A stretch of DNA of 64,000 nt, taken from positions 26,986,556-27,050,555 of the forward strand of contig NC_067205.1 in assembly GCF_026262505.1 (NCBI RefSeq), in the 5' to 3' direction. Under the pieces are notes generated by a model. That model saw only the letters and a program-made list of their open reading frames with translations, did not search any database and was not told where the DNA came from. Shown here piece after piece: positions 29,806 through 39,619 of the stretch; positions within the stretch are counted from its first letter, which is position 1, and each line of letters begins with the position of its first letter. Both the position numbers and the translations under genes were made by a program. Origin of the DNA: Trichomonas vaginalis G3 (Eukaryota > Parabasalia > Trichomonadida > Trichomonadidae).

Positions 29806-30790
29806 AATTCAAAAACTTGGGTGCAATCAGTTCTGATTGCACCCAAGTTTTTGAACTTTCTTGAGGGAATTAAAGGGTGAGAGATTTATAGTCTATCTAT
29901 ATATCTCCCACCCTCTAATTCCCTCCCTGACAGCGGGAAATTTTGTCTGAATGTTAAACTATTCAGACAAAGTTTCCCACTGTTTGCGAAGGAATTGTTG
30001 GCTATGATGTACTGATTCATGATCAGTACATCATAGCCAACAATTCCTTATATAAAGTTCAAAAACTTGGGTGCAATCAGAACTGATTGCACCCAAGTTT
30101 TTGAACTTTCTTGAGGGAATGGAAGAGTAAGAGGTATACATTATGAATATATACCTCTTACCCTTCCATTCCCTCTCTGACAGCGGAAAACTTTGTCTGA
30201 ATGTTAAACTATTCAGACAAAGTTTCCCGCTGTCAGCGAAAGAATTGTTCCATCTGGTGCATAGAGTGTGAATCTATGCACCAAATGGAGCAAGTCCCTC
30301 GCGAAATTGCCAAAACTTGCGTCGCATTTCAAAGATTGCGACCCAAATTTTGGCGATTTCTAGTAGAGATGGAGTATTTTGAGTCACTGACCTATATGCA
30401 GTGGCTCAAAGGGCTCCATCTCTACTTTGAAGCAAGGAAACTTTCCTCGAAATTTTGATAATTTGAAGAAAGTTTTCAAGCAATTAACAAAGGATTACTC
30501 GCTATGAGGTAAAAATTCTAGATTTTCACCTCATAGCGAGAGCTTCCCTTTCATTGCTTGAAAACTTTCCCCAGCTTCAAAATTGGGGAAAGGGCTGTAA
30601 AGTCGACTCTGATACCAGCAGGTACCAGAGTATTTAAAAGAGAAGCCCTCGTACGAGTTTCTATGAAGACCTTCTCATTCAAGAAGATCTTAATAGAAAA
30701 TCGTACGAGGGCATTGGAAACTCGCGTCTGGTACATGTTGGTACCAGAGTGTTTGAGATTTGAAGACTCTGGTACTAACATGTACCAGAA
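29806..30790. repeat. Nested hairpin chain, left arm
   Basis: Successive inverted repeats include ACTTGGGTGCAATCAG/CTGATTGCACCCAAGT, AACTTTGTCTGAATG/CATTCAGACAAAGTTT, GTACTGATTCATGATCAGTAC, CTCGCTATGAGGT/ACCTCATAGCGAG and TCTGGTACCAACATG types. Some stems are themselves enclosed in larger stems, giving hairpins within hairpins. Open frames of 60-85 aa here are artefacts of the repeats. The mirror image occupies 31380-32363. Confidence 0.85.
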
Positions 30791-31379
30791 TTTATGATGA
30801 ATTTAAGATGGACCATTATAAAATGGTAGCGGTTTGTTTCAAAAAATTTTAGATGAGATTTGCATAGATATAGATTATATGATTTATACATATGAAAAAT
30901 AATATATAAAAATATAATTTTGAGATAATTATGTAAATAATATTTTAAATATTTGAATTTGAGGTATAATTTTATAGTAAAATATATTAAAAGATATTAT
31001 ATAAATATTGTAAAATAATATAAGTAATAAAAATTGAGACCCCCTCCCTGTTTTTGATGTTTTGTCACTTTTTGAAACAATAAGAATTACCGAAAAAGTG
31101 ACAAAACATCAAAAACAGGGAGGGGGTCTCAATTTTTATTACTTATATTATTTTACAATATTTATATAAATACTCTTTATAATATATTTTACTATAAAAT
31201 TATACCTCAAATTCAAATATTTAAAATATTATTTACATAATTATCTCAAAATTATATTTTTATATATTATTTTTCATATGTATAAATCATATAATCTATA
31301 TCTATGCAAATCTCATCTAAAATTTTTTGAAACAAACCGCTACCATTTTATAATGGTCCATCTTAAATTCATCATAAAT

Positions 31380-32363
31380 TCTGGTACATGTTAGTACCAG
31401 AGTCTTCAAATCTCAAACACTCTGGTACCAACATGTACCAGACGCGAGTTTCCAATGCCCTCGTACGATTTTCTATTAAGATCTTCTTGAATGAGAAGGT
31501 CTTCATAGAAACTCGTACGAGGGCTTCTCTTTTAAATACTCTGGTACCTGCTGGTATCAGAGTCGACTTTACAGCCCTTTCCCCAATTTTGAAGCTGGGG
31601 AAAGTTTTCAAGCAATGAAAGGGAAGCTCTCGCTATGAGGTGAAAATCTAGAATTTTTACCTCATAGCGAGTAATCCTTTGTTAATTGCTTGAAAACTTT
31701 CTTCAAATTATCAAAATTTCGAGGAAAGTTTCCTTGCTTCAAAGTAGAGATGGAGCCCTTTGAGCCACTGCATATAGGTCAGTGACTCAAAATACTCCAT
31801 CTCTACTAGAAATCGCCAAAATTTGGGTCGCAATCTTTGAAATGCGACGCAAGTTTTGGCAATTTCGCGAGGGACTTGCTCCATTTGGTGCATAGATTCA
31901 CACTCTATGCACCAGATGGAACAATTCTTTCGCTGACAGCGGGAAACTTTGTCTGAATAGTTTAACATTCAGACAAAGTTTTCCGCTGTCAGAGAGGGAA
32001 TGGAAGGGTAAGAGGTATATATTCATAATGTATACCTCTTACTCTTCCATTCCCTCAAGAAAAGTTCAAAAACTTGGGTGCAATCAGAACTGATTGCACC
32101 CAAGTTTTTGAACTTTATATAAGGAATTGTTGGCTATGATGTACTGATCATGAATCAGTACATCATAGCCAACAATTCCTTCGCAAACAGTGGGAAACTT
32201 TGTCTGAATAGTTTAACATTCAGACAAAGTTTCCCGCTGTCAGGGAGGGAATTAGAGGTGGGAGATATATAGATAGACTATAAATCTCTCACCCTTTAAT
32301 TCCCTCAAGAAAGTTCAAAAACTTGGGTGCAATCAGAACTGATTGCACCCAAGTTTTTGAATT
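31380..32363. repeat. Nested hairpin chain, right arm (mirror of 29806-30790)
   Basis: The reverse complement of the left-arm chain with very few differences. The near-identity means that the duplication of the arm is recent, or is kept identical by conversion. Confidence 0.85.
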
Positions 32364-32933
32364 TTGTATAAGGAATTGTTGGCTATGATGTGGATAGCCG
32401 CTGCCAGACCAAATGAATTAACCGTTGTGAATAACGTTTCTGAATCTTTATTTAAAAAGATAAAATATCACGATTTTGGCTGCGTTAAAAATCAAAGAAT
32501 TGATGTTTTTGTCAAAAATCTTTTAGAAGAAGTTGCACCCAATTACTTTTATCGTATTAAAAACGATTTACTTCAAACAGGTTTTATTCCTTCAATTAGA
32601 ATTCGCGAGCCTCGATTGACAGATTATAAAACAAAATTGAAAAGAGAAGTTCAATCACGTTTATACCAGGTATTAAATTTTGTTCAGAATCAAGAAGCCA
32701 ATTTGAATCCATTAAGATTTTTATTGGAAAATGCTGAAGAAAAACTTTCTCAAATAAATGAGAAGATACAAAATTCAATTACATATTTAAGATCGTTTGA
32801 AATTCCAAATGAATTGTTAGATACGTATATGTTAGAAATTAATGAATTTTGTTATAATTCTCCAGATTATATTTTAGAACATTTCGAAGAATTTTTAGAG
32901 GATTTCAAAGAAAAGAATAATTTAATAGACTAA
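32364..32933 (+). pseudogene. MULE transposase C-terminal part in right palindrome arm (189 aa)
   Basis: The mirror copy of 29236-29805, with the same protein residue for residue. It carries the NNVSESLFKKIK motif and a Lys/Glu-rich C-terminal helix. It lacks the catalytic N-terminal part and cannot encode a transposase alone. Confidence 0.75.
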
Positions 32934-33133
32934 AAAATTTATTATTTTTATTTATTGTGAATTTTAAATTGTCACTTTTAAGTGTTACTCCCTACTGAAA
33001 GTGTCACTTTTTCGGAAATTCTTATATACTCGAGTATTTATATAAATATTGTAAAATAATATAAGTAATAAAAATTGAGACCCCCTCCCTGTTTTTGATG
33101 TTTTGTCACTTTTTCGGTAATTCTTATTGTTTC

Positions 33134-33669
33134 TATCCAAAAAATCAAATTCAAGAAAAATTCAGCTCCAATGAAATTTTTTTGAATTTTATTTAATTAT
33201 GGACTATCTAGTTTTCAGATACTCCGATCCAAAAGAGTCAGAAAAGGCATATAGTGACCTTATTGATGTTCTTTCAAAAGAACCTCTTGCGATTAACTAT
33301 TTTAATCGCCAATGGAGGCCATATCTCCATTTGTGGATGGCGCAGTACCGTGGTGATGGAGATTCAACAAACAACATCTCGGAGAGCCATTTCAAGCAGC
33401 TGAAACATTCATTCTTTCTTGGAAAGAAGCATATGTGTGTTGATGATTTTTTCCTTAATATATTCACAAGTGTAATTCCAACATTTTTAATCAAAGTTCA
33501 TGCTGCAAATAATGACAAAAGAAAACAAACAGTTAATCTTCTGCAAAAAGCTCAAGAAGATTCAAGATATGAAACAGAAATTATCAGAGACGAAGTCTTA
33601 AGGCAATTGAAGTTCGTTTGCGAAGTTGTTGAAGAAAGAGGCATTGAACCAGAGCTCATCTCAAGATAA
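33134..33669 (+). pseudogene. MULE-type transposase, C-terminal part of the split gene
   Basis: This resumes the gene interrupted at 29125, after the 94-bp repeated segment. The open frame 33199-33669 (156 aa) holds HLWMAQYRGDGDSTNNISESHFKQLKH, VDDFFLNIFTSVIPTFLIKV and a charged tail. It is a plain DNA transposon gene made non-functional by the palindrome insertion and the upstream frame change. Confidence 0.75.
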
Positions 33670-34737
33670 GTTCCGTCTTTGGAAAAAGCAGTAATGAAAA
33701 TCATTTCTGTACCAGAGCATTATACGAATGAAAATTAAGAATTATCACAAGCATGCATAGAAGCTATATTCAAAATTTGGGGGCAGTTGGCCTGTATCAA
33801 GGGTAGTCAGCATACCTCTTAAAATGTAAACCTCTGAGTATTGAATTGGGATTTGTAAACCTCACTACTCTAATTTTGATTGAGAGGGCAAGGCTCTGGA
33901 CGCTTAATTTGAGGGCTTTTTTTCCTATGAGATTAAGAAAAGTTTTAAGACGAAGATTTTTACTATCTATATACAAGACAAATAATAATAATAAATAGTT
34001 TTTTTTGAAAAAAAAACAATATAAATATTCAATTAAATCCAATTGATTTTGGGTCGAAATTAAGGAATACATACTAGATTCCATGTAGTATCCTCTTTTC
34101 GAAATGAAATTTTGTAATTTGGAAAAAATACAAAATAAGATTTTGTTTTGGAAGGATTTTGAGCTTTGTTACTAGAAATTCAGATTTGTAGTTCCAATAC
34201 AATGTGACCATACAAATAATGGAAACATCCAGCAGGAAATGATTTGAATTTGATGGCGAATTAAGAAATTCTGGGGCGGTGCTATGTGAGGTGAAATTTA
34301 TCATACACCGATTGGACTTTTTGCTTTCCCGAAAACATAGAATTTATATTGGGGGCCAAATATATGTGCATATATCTATACTAATCAAGCCATATTTACT
34401 CATATAGTATTGAGGAATAATGTGTTTTATATAAGATATGAATTTCAAAAATTTTGTTTTATTTCATTTTGAATACAATGAAGTATCTATATATATACTC
34501 TATATTGTGTTTGTAAACTCATTTTGGTCACATATCCATTTTTTAATCTGCATCTTATTTGAGATTTCAAATTTTTATCGACAATCATATATGATCACAT
34601 CGGCATTTGGAGATACTTATCTTGCATCTCCAAATATCCATGTGATCATTGTATTTAATTGTATATTGACCAAGAGATTCCGATGCAGAATATTCAAAGT
34701 AGATAGTTTTTCCATTCTGTACACATAGGTGCAGTGT
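33670..34737. other. AT-rich region without genes
   Basis: This is the likely 3' flank of the MULE gene. GTAAACCTC-x-x-x-ACT-like words repeat near 33823 and 33858. The stretch 34254-34313 is one half of a diverged inverted repeat with its partner at about 37315-37372. Near 34588-34640 is a hairpin around GATCACATCGGCATTTGGAG. No coding sequence is supported. Confidence 0.6.
34254..34313. repeat. Diverged inverted repeat, left half (partner 37315-37372)
   Basis: GAAATTCTGGGGCGGTGCTA and ATACACCGATTGGAC here correspond, in reverse complement, to GAATTTCTGGGGTTGTGCCA and ATACACCGATTGGAC at 37315-37372. The pair brackets the 34.7-36.9 kb hairpin arrays. They may be the old subterminal repeats of an element that carried the arrays (inference). 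Confidence 0.6.
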
Positions 34738-35440
34738 GCCAGTGATAGACCCTGCACCAATATGTGCAGAATGGGAAAAGCTTGCACTTTTACCTTTCGA
34801 TGCGAATGTTGCAAACACTTTTCCCATTCTGCACATATATATGCAGGGTCTATCACTGGCACCCTGCACCAATATGTGCAGAATGGGAAAAGCTTGCACT
34901 TTTACCTTTCGATGCGAATGTTGCAAACACTTTTCCCATTCTGCACATATATATGCAGGGTCTATCACTGGCACCCTGCACCAATATGTGCAGAATGGGA
35001 AAAGCTTGCACTTTTTGCTCGCGATGTAAATGTGTCAGACACAATTCCTGATTTGCTCATATATATGCAGGGTCTATCACTGGCACCCTGCACCAATATG
35101 TGCAGAATGGGAAAAGCTTGCACTTTTACCTTTCGATGCGAATGTTGCAAACACTTTTCCCATTCTGCACATATATATGCAGGGTCTATCACTGGCACCC
35201 TGCACCAATATGTGCAGAATGGGAAAAGCTTGCACTTTTTGCTCGCGATGTAAATGTGTCAGACACAATTCCTGATTTGCTCATATATTTGCAGGGTCTA
35301 TCACTAGGACCCTGCACCTATATGAGCAAAACAGGAATTGCTTGCACTTTTTCACTTGAATGTGATTCATTGAATTTCAATTCGAGAAAGGGGTTTACAA
35401 ATGCAGGGTATTGTTCCTTTACCCTGCATTTGTAAACTCC
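34738..35440. repeat. Tandem hairpin array, exact 112-bp period, six units
   Basis: The word ACCCTGCACC starts at 34749, 34861, 34973, 35085, 35197 and 35309, exactly 112 bp apart. Each unit contains a long hairpin (GCAGAATGGGAAAAG...CTTTTCCCATTCTGC, or a diverged variant with AATTCCTGATTTGC) and a short one (TGCAGGGT...ACCCTGCA). The last unit ends with a hairpin around GTTTACAAATGCAGGGTA. Open frames on both strands are repeat artefacts. Confidence 0.9.
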
Positions 35441-35750
35441 TTTCTTGTAAAACCTTCCTCCAAAAAAATATAAAGATCACATTCTTCTTAAAACTCTCAA
35501 AATCTCATTATTTCAATCTTATAATCATAAATAAACATACTCTTTCTATCTAATATTTCTCTATTCCTTAATTTTCTTATGAAATTTGTTATTTTTTATT
35601 TAATTTTTAAAATTTTCAATTTTTTTTGGATAATTTTATTCAATTTTATGATAATTTATTCTATTCTCATTATATAATAATATTGTTCATTTTTATTTTT
35701 TTAATTTTTCAATGCATACGATAATTTTTAATTCAATTTTTAAACGAATG
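35441..35750. other. AT-rich pyrimidine-biased spacer
   Basis: No gene is seen. It separates two hairpin arrays and resembles the AT-rich half of the 4156-5370 insertion in composition. Confidence 0.55.
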
Positions 35751-36960
35751 TTTTGATGGATGAGCTTACTGAGCATAGGCTCATCCCATCAAAACATTCC
35801 CTTAAAAACTCTGGCCTTCATCGAGGCCAGAGTTTACAATTCATCAGCTCAGAGCCAAGTTCCTCGACGGTCTTCCTCATTAGGCCCGATCCGAGAGGAA
35901 CTTGGCTCTTCATTAAAATCACAAGCTCTGGCCCAAGCAAAGGCCAGAGCCTGCAAATACAATCCTCAGGGCCGAGTTTTGCGATGATCGTCGATCATGT
36001 CGACGGTCTCGCAAGAACTCGGCCCTGAAAGACATACAAATACAGGCTCTGGCCCTAGCAAAGGCCAGGGCTTCGCTTACTGTCCTCAGGGCCGGCTTTC
36101 TCAAATGCCGTCCTGATCTAGGGCGGCAGGAGAGGAATCCGGCCCTGGGAACATCCAAATACGAAGCTCTGGCCCAAGCAAAGGCCAGAGCCTGCAAATA
36201 CAATCCTCAGGGCCGATTTTGCGATGATCGTCGATCATTGACGATCTCCTCTCATTTCGGCCCTGAAAGAAACAAATACAGGCTCTGGCCCTAGCAAAGG
36301 CCAGGGCTTCGCTTACTGTCCTCAGGGCCGGCTTTCTCAAATGCCGTCCTGATCTAGGGCGGCAGGAGAGGAATCCGGCCCTGGGAACATCCAAATACGA
36401 AGCTCTGGCCCAAGCAAAGGCCAGAGCCTGCAAAATACTCAATGTTCAACAATTACAAATCTCATGTCACCCAGAAAGCTATGAAGGAAGCCCTTTCTCT
36501 AGGTTAGGACTTCCTTCATAGCTTTCTGGTACTGAGTGGAGTGGTTTTGGCTTCCATTGCCGCTCACTCCAGTAAGATCACGAGATTGTACAAAAGCCAC
36601 GGCAAGTGCATTCCAACACCATAAATACACTTGCCGTGGAATACGGTTGCGAGTGCCTGCTGCTTCAACCGAGATTTGCAGCAGACACTCGCAATGATAA
36701 CTAAAATTCATCATAAAGCTGGGAAATGGGCCTTTTCTCAAGGTCAAAGCCCATTTCTCAGCTTTATGATATTGAAACGAACATTTTGAGAGGTTATTAC
36801 TGTTTTTCCCGGAATCATCTTGAGATTCCGGGAAAGTCATAGCAAGTGTAATCTATTAGCATAGATACACTTGCTATGACACATATATGCCAGCATCTGC
36901 TGCTTACCCCAAATAAGTAGCAGATGCTCGGCATCACATCTTGAGATCCTTATTATCTGC
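35751..36960. repeat. Long chain of heterogeneous hairpins, including about 240-bp repeated units
   Basis: Units starting GCTCTGGCCCAAGCAAAGG lie at 35935, 36176 and 36402 (spacings 241 and 226). Each unit holds hairpins around CAGGGCCGAGTTTTGCGATG, GGGCCTTTGCTAGGGCC-type and CAGGGCCGGCTTTCTC; the same units occur at 4196-4790. From 36460 the hairpins are different and unrepeated: CCAGAAAGCTATGAAGGAAG (36471-36530), CACGGCAAGTG (36598-36640), TTGCGAGTGCCTGCTGC (36648-36694), CATAAAGCTGGGAAATGGGC (36712-36769), and GTCATAGCAAGTGTA (36837-36880). There is no gene. Confidence 0.88.
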
Positions 36961-38089
36961 GTATTTTTCATTTTAATATATATAAATGTGTGTGTCTAAC
37001 ACAAGTCTATATGCGCCATGTAAAATATACACTAATACACACATATTGATCATAATTAATAAGATATCAAACTATAAAAACTGAGATATTACTATAAACT
37101 ATATGTATTATTATTATATAGGTACCATACTATAATGTCATATGAATATTATTGAAATTAAACACACTTTATATAATTTTATAATGTGAATAACTTGGGT
37201 TATAATTTTTTTACGTAATTCCTACACGAAATGATCGGCATTACCCTAGTCTATCTGCGTGCAAAATACCAAGGAACAAATCAAATACTCACCATATCTT
37301 TTTTTAAAAAGGTCCAATCGGTGTATGGTGATTTTCACCTCACATGGCACAACCCCAGAAATTCTACTTGACCTTATAACACAAATGGAAAAGCATCCAT
37401 TTTCTGCTAGTTTAGGGCTGCTTTTCGGCTTGTTAATTCATTTATCCAGCATATCACAAAATAATAAACGAGCATTTTTTGTTCAGAAAATTGAAATTGC
37501 GTTGTTTCATCAGAATTGATGCACAAACTAACTGTAGTATATTAAAAATCATTAAAATGTCTTGATTTTGAGTTTCAAAATATTTTTGATTAAAAATGGA
37601 ATCGAAATTACAAATTTTTAATAAAAACAAGCCATCTATGATGCATACTGTTATAAATATATGAGAAAGGCATGACTAACAAAATTAGATGTTCACATTT
37701 ATTCAACATTAAATTTGTTTGTTTTGAACTGGCAATATAAGAAAATCATATTGCATTTCATGCACGTTTTTTCTCTCAAAAAATTGAATTGCTATTCAAC
37801 TGCGATTTTGAGATGACTATAGGATGAATCCCAGGAGCTAGAATTCTAGGGTTAGATGACACCCACTTAGTACTTTTATTTGTATATGTTTTAATGGAAT
37901 TTGGTGAGGGGTAATGAAATTCGTATCTAATTATGAGAGGGCATCCACATTTTGCATGTTTTTCGTCTTTGATAACGGTCTATTGACCATGCTTTGAGAC
38001 GGAAAAAAAATAATAAAAAAAAAATAAAGGTACGCTGTTGAGTCTGCATCGGTAGTGGTGCAAGAATTGATATGTATTAAACTGCTCGT
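36961..38089. other. AT-rich region without genes
   Basis: Includes the right half of the diverged inverted repeat (37315-37372). An 86-aa frame at 37259-37519 owes its similarity to a minus-strand frame at 34074-34304 to that repeat, so it is not called. Nothing else is recognisable. Confidence 0.55.
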
Positions 38090-38187
38090 CAAAAAGCGCA
38101 GGTCCGATCATATTTTTGAGTCAACTCATACAATTAATTCTATGAGTTTCTCTCAAATTGGTGTCAAAATCAGACCTGCGCTTTTTG
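38090..38187. repeat. 98-bp inverted-repeat element (MITE-like)
   Basis: Ends CAAAAAGCGCAGGTC (38090-38104) and GACCTGCGCTTTTTG (38173-38187) are perfect inverted repeats. A third copy of GACCTGCGCTTTTTG lies alone at about 38477-38491, so the GC-richer segment between may belong to a larger copy of the same element. Confidence 0.65.
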
Positions 38188-38545
38188 AGACATTCAATTT
38201 TAACCTTTATTCCTAAATTAACAAATAAATAAGATATATCTAATAAGGGTTCTTTTACAATGCCAAATTCTGCAATTGTCGGCATTTTCAATCTAAATAT
38301 GCGGGATCGCAATTTCAAATTTCAGCATTTATCTGCTGATTAGGGCGCACATCAGTGAGGGTGGACTGTGTGGGAAAGGATTTCCAGCCCAAGAAGGCTA
38401 ACTCAAAGCTTTATGACCGCATAGGAAGGCTCCGACGCCTCCATTAAAATATGTAAACTTCTCAAAATTGAGAGACCTGCGCTTTTTGATTATCAGTTTA
38501 ATCCTTTATTTTGAGAATTTGACAAAACATGATTCAGATTGTTTT
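38188..38545. other. Unassigned segment with a GC-richer island
   Basis: The stretch 38340-38450 is clearly less AT-rich than its surroundings (GGACTGTGTGGGAAAGG, AGGAAGGCTCCGACGCC). It could be a structured RNA fragment or an old coding fragment; neither is supported by clear motifs. It is bounded by copies of GACCTGCGCTTTTTG on both sides. Confidence 0.35.
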
Positions 38546-38664
38546 GGCTGCACTTACGCCCCTATGACATGGCCTCCAATTCAGATGTTTAAGGTTAATA
38601 TTCAATAACGCTTCACGCCATTGTCAAAAATTTGAATAAAAGTCAGATGGGCGTAAGTGCAGCC
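38546..38664. repeat. 119-bp inverted-repeat element (MITE-like)
   Basis: GGCTGCACTTACGCCC (38546-38561) is matched by its reverse complement GGGCGTAAGTGCAGCC (38649-38664). There is no coding capacity. An imperfect second stem block lies just inside the ends. Confidence 0.65.
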
Positions 38665-38814
38665 TTATTATAAAATAAAATAATATATATATATATATAA
38701 AAAGAAATAATAAATAAATTGAATTTAATTATTTGTTAGATTGAAAAAGTTTAAAATTTAATAGGATAGAATTGGGTTAATTGATGTATATTTTTAAGAT
38801 ATTGATGGGGGTTT

Positions 38815-39410
38815 TCGACAGAGACAACTTTCATATCGAATGTTGCCTCTGTCGAGATGTATGTGACAGGCAAAGTGCAATATTGATAGGTGATTGCACT
38901 TTGCCTGTCAAAAGTTCTTCGCATCTCTTGAGGTGTGAGGAAGTTTCTCGACAGAGGCAACTTTCATATCGAATGTTGCCTCTGTCGAGATGTATGTGAC
39001 AGGCAAAGTGCAATCACCTATCAATATTGCACTTTGCCTGTCAAAAGTTCTTCGCATCTCTTGAGGTGTGAGGAAGTTTCTCGGCAGAGGCAACATTCGA
39101 TATGAAAGTTGCCTCTGTCGAGATGTATGTGACAGGCAAAGTGCAATCACCTATCAATATTGCACTTTGCCTGTCAAAAGTTCTTCGCATCTCTTGAGGT
39201 GTGAGGAAGTTTCTCGGCAGAGGCAACATTCGATATGAAAGTTGCCTCTGTCGAGATGTATGTGACAGGCAAAGTGCAATATTGATAGGTGATTGCACTT
39301 TGCCTGTCAAAAGTTCTTCGCATCTCTTGAGGTGTGAGGAAGTTTCTCGACAGAGGCAACTTTCATATCGAATGTTGCCTCTGTCGAGATGTATGTGACA
39401 GGCAAAATGA
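38815..39410. repeat. Tandem hairpin array, exact 133-bp period, with flipped loops
   Basis: GAGGC/GAGAC markers at 38821, 38954, 39087, 39220 and 39353 are exactly 133 bp apart. Each unit has a hairpin with stem CGACAGAGGCAAC and one with stem GACAGGCAAAGTGCAAT, plus the spacer AAAGTTCTTCGCATCTCTTG. The loop of each hairpin occurs in both orientations among units (CTTTCATATCGAATG or CATTCGATATGAAAG; ATATTGATAGGTGAT or ATCACCTATCAATAT) while the stems stay fixed. Open frames on both strands are artefacts. Confidence 0.92.
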
Positions 39411-39619
39411 TGATAAAATTTATTTGTCTTTGTTGACCATACTATAACTTCCTGATTCTTTGCGGGTCGAAAATGTAAATTTATTAGAAATAGCTATTGT
39501 TCATTACGAAGTCTCTTATCGAAAGATTGACAAAGTTATAAGCATTGCCTTAAAGTACTCCTACAACTCTTTCTTGGTTCCCGGAAGACCTATGATTCTG
39601 TAAATAATCGAATAGGACA

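Larger units (their letters stand above)
29123..33032. mobile_element. Giant near-perfect palindrome (about 3.9 kb) built from MULE-derived arms
   Basis: Two arms of about 1.95 kb mirror each other around 31084/31085; corresponding coordinates sum to 62169 over most of the length. The outer ends carry AAGAATTTCCGAAAAAGTGACA, and the centre carries a variant of the same word (AAGAATTACCGAAAAAGTGACA). Each arm holds, from the outside in, the 3' part of a MULE transposase gene, a chain of nested hairpins, and AT-rich sequence. The left arm has a 14-bp tandem duplication at its outer end that the right lacks. A partial third copy of the centre sequence lies at 33037-33135. It is probably a foldback derivative inserted in another MULE gene. 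Confidence 0.85.

Noticed and set aside
30201-31968. Open frames of 76-85 aa inside the giant palindrome
   Set aside because: They follow hairpin sequence with no codon bias and appear in mirror image only because of the palindrome.
34585-35435. Overlapping open frames of 60-174 aa on both strands
   Set aside because: They repeat every 112 bp, occur in several frames at once and mirror each other, as expected from a tandem palindromic array. The same applies to frames at 35753-36442, 38751-39398 and 4289-4516.
37259-37519. 86-aa frame with resemblance to a minus-strand frame at 34074-34304 (M-x-x-FTSH-x-T-x-PE)
   Set aside because: The likeness comes from a diverged inverted DNA repeat; neither frame shows other coding evidence.
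38340-38450. rRNA or other structured RNA fragment
   Set aside because: GC-richer than its surroundings, but no recognisable conserved core or closing stem could be found by eye.
38815-39410. CRISPR-like regular repeats
   Set aside because: The 133-bp period consists of fixed hairpins with flipped loops and identical spacers, no unique spacers and no cas genes; the genome is eukaryotic. The 60677-61246 array is rejected as CRISPR for the same reason.
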